Below are positions 1 to 4,376 of a stretch of 7,397 nt of DNA, in pieces. Origin of the DNA: Chloroflexota bacterium (GTDB lineage: Bacteria; Chloroflexota; Ktedonobacteria; Ktedonobacterales; Ktedonobacteraceae). The notes below the pieces were generated by a model. The model saw nothing but the letters and a program-made list of their open reading frames with translations. It had not been told where the DNA came from and searched no databases. The translations under genes were made by a program, and so were the position numbers. Within the stretch, counting starts at the first letter, position 1, and every line of letters starts with the position of its first letter. Location of the stretch: positions 1 to 7,397 of the forward strand of contig VBHV01000249.1 of NCBI GenBank assembly GCA_005881995.1. Reading direction: 5' to 3'.

Positions 1-292
1 AGTCTATTTCGCTGTCGGATGTGTGGTCGATCTGATCGAGGCCGGCCTAGATAGCTGTTTTATTATCCATACCTTTGAAGTACAGCTCAAGGGCTTTATG
101 GGCTGCCTGGCCGACAATTGCCGAAGGACCATATTTGTCGTCGTAAATTTTGAGGATGTACTTTTTTTTGAACGCCAGGCGGTTGCGGAGGAACAACGTG
201 AGGGAAGAATATGACCACTGGTCTATCAGGCCACTTGCATCCTCAGAAGAAATTGCATCTCTTTTTGCAGAGAAACCTATTTTAGCGTGCAA
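1..292 (-). pseudogene. PD-(D/E)XK superfamily nuclease, N-terminal part, interrupted by an amber codon, partial
   Basis: The frame read leftward from 292 gives a segment with WSYSSLTLFLRN, LAFKKKYIL and VGQAAHKALELYFKG. This pattern is typical of the N-terminus of RecB-like PD-(D/E)XK nucleases, which cleave DNA in repair or phage-type recombination. After MDNKTAI a TAG stop lies at 49-47. The same frame then continues to the window edge with AGLDQIDHTSDSEID, which still looks like the family (an AGL-x2-I-x4-DSEID run usually follows this region). So the reading frame is kept and only one codon is broken. The catalytic D/E-x-K residues would lie further left, outside the window. The only start in frame is TTG at 292-290, with no well-placed Shine-Dalgarno sequence; a stop lies four codons upstream of it. 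It is most likely a decaying gene. A sequencing error or amber readthrough is possible. Family assignment is by recognition only. Confidence 0.55.
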
Positions 293-405
293 GAGTGTTA
301 ATTATATGCCTCTATCCTATGCAGAAATCGATGGTTTCTTCGAGGATTTTCACGATGAAGCAAAGGACAACAATTGGATTACCTCTGTAATTTCTTAGGG
401 AAAGT

Positions 406-423
406 TTGACAAGCGCTGAACAA
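406..423 (+). promoter_or_regulatory. Dyad with LacI-type core overlapping a possible -35 box, upstream of the transporter gene
   Basis: The sequence TTGACAAGCGCTGAACAA is a symmetrical dyad, TTG-N3-AGCGCT-N3-CAA. An AAGCGCT core with a central CG is typical of LacI/CcpA-family operators. Its first six bases are also a perfect TTGACA -35 hexamer. No convincing -10 box follows at the usual spacing, so the promoter itself is doubtful. The site lies 29 bases before the transporter start codon, where a repressor could act. No regulator gene is in the window. The operator role is an inference. Confidence 0.3.
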
Positions 424-452
424 GGTGCAATGAAGCACAAGAGGAGGCTCCC

Positions 453-2075
453 ATGAGCGACTCAATTGTAGATACCAATGCAGTAGCAGAGAAACCTATT
501 CGCTCCACCATTCCCACACGCCTTGATCGCTTGAAGTGGTCGCCGTTTCACACCCGCATGGTCTTCGGACTTGGAGTGGCGTGGGTACTTGATGGCCTGG
601 AGATCACGATCGCCAGTGCGGTCACTGGAGTTCTCATCCAGCCCAACACACTCCATCTAACAACAGCCCAGGTGGGACTGATCGCGACCATCTACCTCGT
701 CGGTGAAGTGATCGGCGCGCTCGTCTTCGGGAGGCTTTCGGACAAGTTGGGGCGCCGCACGCTGTTTATATTTACCCTGGGCGTGTATCTGGTTGGTAGC
801 GGGCTTTCGGCCTTTACCTTTGGCCAGGGCCTGTTCTGGGTCATTTACTTCTATGCGACACGCTTCGTCGCCGGTCTCGGCATCGGCGGTGAATACGCGG
901 CCATCAACTCCGCCATCGACGAGATGATGCCGGCACGCTATCGTGGGCGCGTCGATATAGGAGTCAACGGAACCTACTGGGCCGGTTCTATCCTCGGCAC
1001 GTTCGCTACTCTGCTGTTTCTCAACCTGATACCCGTGCCGCTCGGCTGGCACCTGGCCTTCCTGCTCGGTCCGGTTCTGGCCTTGGTGATTGTGTTCGTC
1101 CGCCGCAATCTTCCCGAAAGTCCGCGCTGGCTCGTCACTCATGGCCGCGCAGAAGAGGCGGAAAGGGCGTGCAGCGCAATCGAGGACGAGGCGAGGAGGG
1201 CTGGACAAACGCTTGTGCCGGTCGACGACATCTCCGCAATCAATATAATGCCAGAGAAGCTGTATGGCTATCCCACGCTCCTGCGCGTGGTGTTCCAGCA
1301 GTATCCGAAGCGCGCCATCCTGGGTGCGTCCTTGATGATCACCCAGTCGTTTCTGTATAACGCGATCTTCTTCACCTATGCCATCGTGCTCACGAAGTTC
1401 TACCACGTGGACCCAAAGGCGGTGCCTGTGTACGGTCTTGCGTTCGCAGTCGGTAATCTGACAGGACCACTCGTGCTGGGCAAGTTCTTTGACACCCTCG
1501 GGCGCAAGAAGATGATCGCAGGCACGTACATTCTATCCGGCGTTCTGCTGGCATTGAGCGCCTTTTTGTTTAACATTGGAGCGCTGACTGCGCTCACGCA
1601 GACAATCGCGTGGGTGATCATCTTCTTCTTCGCCTCCGCCGGAGCGAGTTCGGGCTACCTCACAGTCAGTGAGATATTCCCGATTGAGATCCGCGCAGAA
1701 GCCATTGCAGTGTTCTTCGCCATCGCGCAGATTGCCGGTGCGACAGGCCCGCTGCTGTATGGAGCGCTTATCGGAGACGCTTCGAGTACCACGGGACTCT
1801 TTATTGGCTACCTGATTGGAGCAGGCATCATGATCCTGGGCGGGCTCAGCGAGGTGCTGTTCGGGGTCAAAGCCGAGGGCTTATCGCTCGAGTCTATCGC
1901 TCAACCGCTCAGCGCGGTCTCCATCGAGCATCCATTGAGCCCCCACGCTGGACAGGCATCAGCTATGGTTGCTCCACCTCTCCACGCGGTCTCTGTCGAG
2001 CAGCATCCACCCGAACACCAGGAAATGAGAGAACGTTTGAAGCAAGTGGTTGTTGAGAAAGCAACAGCAAGCTGA
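453..2075 (+). CDS. Major facilitator superfamily transporter (sugar/metabolite:H+ symporter type)
   Basis: This is a 540-residue inner-membrane protein, predicted to carry a small organic solute in symport with protons. About 12 membrane segments are visible between residues 37 and 470, in two six-helix halves. Motif A is present in both halves: GRLSDKLGRR at 93-102 and GKFFDTLGRKK at 343-353. PESPRWL at 221-227 marks the end of helix 6, as in sugar porters and metabolite symporters. A cytoplasmic loop of about 65 residues follows before helix 7. The ATG start is supported by AGGAGG five bases upstream (442-447). The tail from residue 471 is longer than usual, hydrophilic, rich in His and Pro, and contains an internal duplication: AQPLSAVSIEHPL near 483 is echoed by APPLHAVSVEQHPP near 507. 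The gene stands alone on the plus strand, possibly under the dyad at 406-423. The substrate cannot be told from sequence. Confidence 0.93.
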   Translation: MSDSIVDTNAVAEKPIRSTIPTRLDRLKWSPFHTRMVFGLGVAWVLDGLEITIASAVTGVLIQPNTLHLTTAQVGLIATIYLVGEVIGALVFGRLSDKLGRRTLFIFTLGVYLVGSGLSAFTFGQGLFWVIYFYATRFVAGLGIGGEYAAINSAIDEMMPARYRGRVDIGVNGTYWAGSILGTFATLLFLNLIPVPLGWHLAFLLGPVLALVIVFVRRNLPESPRWLVTHGRAEEAERACSAIEDEARRAGQTLVPVDDISAINIMPEKLYGYPTLLRVVFQQYPKRAILGASLMITQSFLYNAIFFTYAIVLTKFYHVDPKAVPVYGLAFAVGNLTGPLVLGKFFDTLGRKKMIAGTYILSGVLLALSAFLFNIGALTALTQTIAWVIIFFFASAGASSGYLTVSEIFPIEIRAEAIAVFFAIAQIAGATGPLLYGALIGDASSTTGLFIGYLIGAGIMILGGLSEVLFGVKAEGLSLESIAQPLSAVSIEHPLSPHAGQASAMVAPPLHAVSVEQHPPEHQEMRERLKQVVVEKATAS

Positions 2076-2095
2076 GCCAATTCAAGCCGTGCTTT

Positions 2096-2371
2096 CATGA
2101 GTCATCCCGGATTTCGATACCGGGAGCGAACCCTTAAACTAGCTTACCAGGCCAACGGGAGCTAAGGCGGCGAAACGCGAGATCCGTGTCTTTGCCGCCT
2201 TTTTGTCTGTCAGATAGGCACCGATACGGACCACCCTGATGTGAGCACCGAAACAGGCGAGAGCCTGCTGCAATCACGAGGTTCTCGTCTGTTTTCTGCC
2301 CCTCGACAGCCTTTTTAGCCGTTTGAAACCTTTTGTTCTCCTTCCCTTTTCACTTTTTGGGATGACTCATG
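2096..2371 (+). ncRNA. Structured-RNA-like element without ORF; possible orphan HEARO/omega-RNA or similar mobile ncRNA
   Basis: No credible ORF lies here, yet nested helices are dense. A perfect 13-bp closing helix is formed by 2096-2108 and 2359-2371. CCCGG 2106-2110 pairs with 2120-2124. TAGCT 2140-2144 pairs with AGCTA 2160-2164. A near-continuous 16-bp hairpin spans 2164-2201 with loop AGATC; its inner stem ACGCG/CGTGT uses a G-U pair. Another hairpin has GTGA-GCA at 2241-2247 pairing with TGC-AA-TCAC at 2269-2277, capped by CAGGC-GAGA-GCCTG at 2254-2267. ACGAG-GTT-CTCGT follows at 2276-2288. TCCGT in the large hairpin (2183-2187) can also pair with ACGGA at 2226-2230, as a pseudoknot or alternative pairing. 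Size and style recall the HEARO/omega-RNA of IscB elements, which are abundant in Ktedonobacter and can occur without their ORF. That identity is only a guess. A plain MITE is the main alternative. Strand is chosen from the G-U pairs and the U-run. Confidence 0.4.
2096..2371. repeat. Perfect 13-bp inverted repeats bounding a 276-bp non-coding segment
   Basis: CATGAGTCATCCC at 2096-2108 is exactly reverse-complementary to GGGATGACTCATG at 2359-2371. The match stops at both sides, as terminal inverted repeats do. The segment between has no transposase. It could be a non-autonomous element (MITE) or the joined ends of a deleted insertion sequence. No clear target-site duplication is seen in the flanks (left ...GTGCTTT, right TCTTCGC...). 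The left end lies 20 bases after the transporter stop codon. Confidence 0.55.
2164..2204 (+). terminator. Rho-independent terminator-like hairpin with U-run
   Basis: AAGGCGGC at 2164-2171 pairs perfectly with GCCGCCTT at 2194-2201, and the stem continues inward through GAA/TTT and ACGCG/CGTGT. Five T residues (2200-2204) close the 3' side. It lies about 90 bases after the transporter stop and would end that transcript. It sits inside the 2096-2371 element, so it may instead be an internal helix of a longer RNA. Confidence 0.5.
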
Positions 2372-2396
2372 TCTTCGCAGACCGATTCTTGGCTCC

Positions 2397-2419
2397 AGGG
2401 CGCAATGAATTGCACCCCT
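2397..2419. repeat. Small imperfect palindrome, decayed GGGGCGCAAT-type repeat
   Basis: GGGCGCAAT at 2398-2406 and ATTGCACCC at 2409-2417 form an inverted repeat with one mismatch around a 2-base centre. The pattern resembles a widespread intergenic palindrome of the form GTAGGGGCGCAAT...ATTGCGCCCCTAC, here with degraded ends. The same GTAGGGGCG start occurs intact at 4122. No gene is associated with it. The kinship is from memory, not a search. Confidence 0.4.
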
Positions 2420-2466
2420 CATTCTATGGTTAGCATATCACCAAATACGCGGTATTAGCATCCCTT

Positions 2467-2688
2467 GTTCCTCTTTTTCCAACTGCCCAACAACCAGACG
2501 AACTGCGTTCTACACTGCGTGTCAGGCAGTCGGATCGGTAGTACTCCTCTTGTTCCGACTGCCAACGCACTGCGTCCTACACTGCGTGTCAGGCAGTCGG
2601 ATCGGCAGTATTCCTCTTGTTCCGACTGCCAACGCACTGCGTGCTAGCTTCGCTCAGGCAGTCGGATCGGCAGTACTCCTCTTGTTCG
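2467..2688. repeat. 67-bp tandem repeat array with hairpin arms, three units plus a decayed partial unit
   Basis: Unit 1 (2502-2568) and unit 2 (2569-2635) are each 67 bp and differ at only three positions. Unit 3 (2636-2688) has an altered left part, two bases shorter, and is cut off after CTTGTTCG. A decayed partial unit precedes them at about 2467-2501. Units 1 and 2 each carry GGCAGTCGG and its exact reverse complement CCGACTGCC, 21 bases apart (2525-2533 with 2555-2563; 2592-2600 with 2622-2630). Unit 3 keeps only the left arm at 2657-2665. A second small dyad, ACAC-TGC-GTGT, precedes the left arm in units 1 and 2. Since 67 is not a multiple of 3, the array cannot encode an in-frame protein repeat. 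There is no spacer diversity, so it is not CRISPR. Confidence 0.85.
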
Positions 2689-2694
2689 ATTTTC

Positions 2695-2723
2695 TTGCGG
2701 CGGCGCAAAAAATAGGGTATGCT
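2695..2723 (+). promoter_or_regulatory. Weak sigma70-like promoter candidate for the truncated kinase
   Basis: TTGCGG (2695-2700) and TATGCT (2718-2723) are separated by 17 bases, the optimal sigma70 spacing. They match the consensus at 3 and 4 of 6 positions. They lie just after the tandem repeats and about 50 bases before the kinase start codon. The match is modest and could be chance. Confidence 0.25.
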
Positions 2724-2775
2724 CATCCATGGCACAGGTGATCGGTTGGTGAGCGGCTCGAAAGGAGTATCCCCC

Positions 2776-2862
2776 ATGGTGAACCAGCGACTGAAACAGC
2801 AATTCGGCAACTACCGCCTGCTCCATCTCCTGGGGCAGGGTGGCTTTTCAGAAGTCTATCTT
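2776..2862 (+). pseudogene. Ser/Thr protein kinase, N-terminal fragment of 29 codons
   Basis: ATG at 2776 has a strong Shine-Dalgarno AAAGGAG at 2761-2767, eight bases upstream. The 29 codons read as the start of a bacterial Hanks-type kinase: a short leader, then YRLLHLLGQGGFSEVYL with the glycine-rich ATP loop GxGGFxxV (residues 20-27). In intact relatives the next residue is usually Gly, followed by the lysine strand of the N-lobe. Here the frame instead runs into the antisense of the oxygenase gene, giving an unrelated tail to a stop near 2928. The kinase sequence therefore ends at about 2862, within one base of the oxygenase stop codon. The ATP-binding lysine, catalytic loop and DFG motif are all missing, so no kinase activity is possible. 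It is a remnant of a recombination or deletion whose start signals are still intact. Confidence 0.75.
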
Positions 2863-3983
2863 TACGCGTCCAATTTTTCCAGCACAAAATCAGCAAATGC
2901 GCGAATATGTCGCTCGGTGGGGACGTAGACCCCGCCGTTTCTGAACGCCCTGGATGCCATGCTTTTCTGCGTCATCTCGCAGACTTCCCAGTCCTGCCTG
3001 TTCACGATATCGAATAGCTCAACGGCGTCCATCGGGTCAAAATTCGCTGCTGCTACCACGTCCGCGTCGAAGAGCCAGTCGCAGACGATGAGGGAGCGGT
3101 CAGGCGCAATCGGCCAGACGGTATGCGCGACGACGTGATCTCCTAGCAGGTTGATCAAGACATTCGGCAGTAAAACTTCGCCGTAATATTTGCGCGCTTC
3201 ATCAGGCGATAGTCCCTTGAGCGGCGGGCGGCTGGCCTTGCCAGAGATAGAGAATGACTCGATGCCATGCGCCAGAGTCGCCGCCTCGCCACCTATATAC
3301 GATTTCCCTGAACGGAAACCTGGCAGCACATCACACAATTCGGGGTGCATCGGACTGCAATGATAGCACTCCATGAAGTTCTCCAGCAGCAGTTTCCAGT
3401 TAGCCGCTATGTCATAGGTGATGCTCTTGCCAACTTTCAGGCTACCAACCCCATAGCGCGCGAATGGCTCATAGGTGCCAAAACGCTCCAGGATTGTCGG
3501 GTGCAACTGCTCGGCCAGCGGCGCGGGATGATCGGAGAGGTTGAGATAGATAAAGCCCTCCCAGACTTCTAACGCTACAGGAAACAGCCCAAAGGTGGTG
3601 CGGTCGAACTGCTCATCGCTCATGACATTGGGTGCGCCGATCAAACGGCCATCCAGGCCGTAGGTCCAGGCATGATAACGGCATTGAATCGAGCCTTTCA
3701 ACTGACCCGCTACCTCAGAACACAAACGGGCGCCACGATGCCGGCAGACGTTCAGGAAAGCATTGAGCACACCCTCGCGGTTGCGCACCACGATGACGCT
3801 TTCTGTTCCAATGGTTACCATCTGGTATGCTCCTGGTTTCGCAATGGTATCTGCGCGGCCAGCGCATACCCACATACTGGAGAAGATCTTCTCTAGCTCC
3901 AACGCGTAGATGGCGGGATCGTAGTAGTAACGACCAGGGAGAGTGGAAAGAAATAAGGGTTCGGAACGTACAACCGTCGTCAT
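2862..3983 (-). CDS. Rieske non-heme iron oxygenase, alpha subunit (quaternary-amine/aromatic ring-hydroxylating type)
   Basis: This 373-residue cytoplasmic oxygenase component uses O2 and electrons from a separate reductase to hydroxylate or demethylate a substrate. The Rieske [2Fe-2S] site is CxH at 80-82 and CxxH at 101-104. The catalytic iron site is ENFMECYHCSPMHPE, with His208, His213 and the bridging acidic residue Glu205. The third ligand is probably Asp331 in NRQDWEVCE. A bridging Glu rather than Asp is a feature I associate with the carnitine/choline/betaine oxygenases (CntA, choline monooxygenase, GbcA), so a quaternary-amine substrate is favoured but not proven. The ATG at 3983 is chosen over GTG at 3992 because GAGGTGA (3995-3989) lies five bases before it and overlaps the GTG. 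Length is normal for the family. The gene is monocistronic with its own promoter at 4086-4115. No reductase is in the window. Its stop codon touches the kinase fragment. Confidence 0.92.
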   Translation of the reverse strand: MTTVVRSEPLFLSTLPGRYYYDPAIYALELEKIFSSMWVCAGRADTIAKPGAYQMVTIGTESVIVVRNREGVLNAFLNVCRHRGARLCSEVAGQLKGSIQCRYHAWTYGLDGRLIGAPNVMSDEQFDRTTFGLFPVALEVWEGFIYLNLSDHPAPLAEQLHPTILERFGTYEPFARYGVGSLKVGKSITYDIAANWKLLLENFMECYHCSPMHPELCDVLPGFRSGKSYIGGEAATLAHGIESFSISGKASRPPLKGLSPDEARKYYGEVLLPNVLINLLGDHVVAHTVWPIAPDRSLIVCDWLFDADVVAAANFDPMDAVELFDIVNRQDWEVCEMTQKSMASRAFRNGGVYVPTERHIRAFADFVLEKLDA

Positions 3984-3988
3984 ATGCG

Positions 3989-3995
3989 TCACCTC
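3989..3995 (-). promoter_or_regulatory. Ribosome binding site of the oxygenase gene
   Basis: GAGGTGA on the minus strand, five bases before ATG at 3983. The alternative GTG start at 3992-3990 lies within this site, which makes the ATG the likely true start. Confidence 0.7.
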
Positions 3996-4058
3996 GGCAT
4001 GTGCATAAACTCGGCGCAGTTGTGCGCGAATTGGCCTGTAACACTGGGGGGCATACAG

Positions 4059-4071
4059 ATAACACCGTTAT
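4059..4071. promoter_or_regulatory. Inverted repeat ATAAC-ACC-GTTAT, possible operator of the oxygenase gene
   Basis: A perfect 5-bp inverted repeat around a 3-base centre lies just downstream of the expected transcription start (about 4079) of the oxygenase promoter. A repressor bound there would block early elongation. A second dyad, AAGTATACTT at 4085-4094, overlaps the -10 box itself. The regulatory role is inferred from position and symmetry only. Confidence 0.35.
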
Positions 4072-4085
4072 TTTGCTACAACGCA

Positions 4086-4115
4086 AGTATACTTCCAGGC
4101 AAGCATGCATGTCAA
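4086..4115 (-). promoter_or_regulatory. Sigma70-type promoter of the oxygenase gene
   Basis: Read on the minus strand, a perfect TTGACA (4115-4110) is followed after 18 bases by TATACT (4091-4086), five of six bases to consensus. It predicts a start near 4079 and a leader of about 95 nt before ATG at 3983. The -35 box is six bases from the end of the MITE-like palindrome at 4122. The spacer holds overlapping GCATGC and ATGCAT palindromes. Confidence 0.65.
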
Positions 4116-4121
4116 TGTATT

Positions 4122-4276
4122 GTAGGGGCGAGGCGGATGATGAGGGGTGGTGTGGACCTTTATGGTCGCCCGCGGGGTGGGGGTGGTCGTGTTCCCGTAA
4201 GATTCGAGCCAGATGAACAGGTACGCGGGCGACCATAAAGGCCCTCCCTTCCACTCCCCACCGCTCTCGCCCCTAC
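4122..4276. mobile_element. MITE-like 155-bp imperfect palindrome
   Basis: The two arms are 53 bp each. The outer 11 bases (GTAGGGGCGAG at 4122-4132 with 4266-4276) and the inner 18 bases (CCTTTATGGTCGCCCGCG at 4157-4174 with 4224-4241) are perfect inverted matches. The 24 bases between them in each arm are diverged but equal in length. A 49-base loop (4175-4223) with a G-rich start (GGGGTGGGGGTGG) separates the arms. There is no ORF of its own. This fits a non-autonomous mobile palindrome in the oxygenase-leuC gap. The perfect ends and inner block with a diverged middle suggest selection on, or spread of, those parts. Confidence 0.65.
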
Positions 4277-4295
4277 GGATGTTGATGGGCTTGTT

Positions 4296-4351
4296 CTTCG
4301 GTTGATGCCTGGTGGCGACACTCGCGGCCGCCCACCAGGCATCAACCGAAG
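4296..4351. repeat. Perfect 20-bp stem hairpin, 16-nt loop, downstream of leuC
   Basis: The 20 bases at 4296-4315 (starting CTTCGGTTGATG) are exactly complementary in reverse to 4332-4351. The loop contains the NotI-type palindrome GCGGCCGC. It starts 26 bases beyond the leuC stop codon, so it may stabilise or end the leuC transcript. It has no U-run on either strand, so it is not a classical intrinsic terminator and may be a repetitive palindrome. Confidence 0.75.
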
Positions 4352-4376
4352 CCGGAATGCAAAGCAGCTGATGGGT

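Noticed and set aside
150..398. Plus-strand open frame of 82 codons over the nuclease fragment and the 5' side of the transporter gene
   Set aside because: Its left half is antisense to the nuclease-like sequence, it has no ribosome binding site at its start, and its right half matches no family I recognise. A short internal ATG at 306 is also unsupported.
657..1406. 249-codon minus-strand open frame inside the transporter gene
   Set aside because: It is an antisense shadow of a clear 12-helix transporter and has a low-complexity, charged composition with no recognisable domain.
2101..2204. A known riboswitch in front of a gene
   Set aside because: Compared from memory with c-di-GMP, c-di-AMP, cobalamin, SAM, glycine, guanidine, ZTP and Moco riboswitch patterns, none fitted. 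No gene follows on the same strand within a plausible distance.
2467..2688. CRISPR array
   Set aside because: The units are contiguous 67-bp tandem copies with no unique spacers between constant repeats, and no cas gene is present.
2455..2826. Overlapping open frames on both strands in the tandem repeat region (GVLPIRLP-type repeats)
   Set aside because: The unit length of 67 is not a multiple of three, so the repeated peptide shifts frame from unit to unit. Starts lack ribosome binding sites.
3715..4254. 179-codon minus-strand open frame across the oxygenase start and promoter
   Set aside because: It is out of frame with the oxygenase, runs through the promoter and the palindrome, and shows no domain.
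4296..4351. Classical intrinsic terminator of leuC
   Set aside because: The stem is strong but no U-run follows on either strand, so it is listed as a repeat with only a possible role in 3'-end formation.
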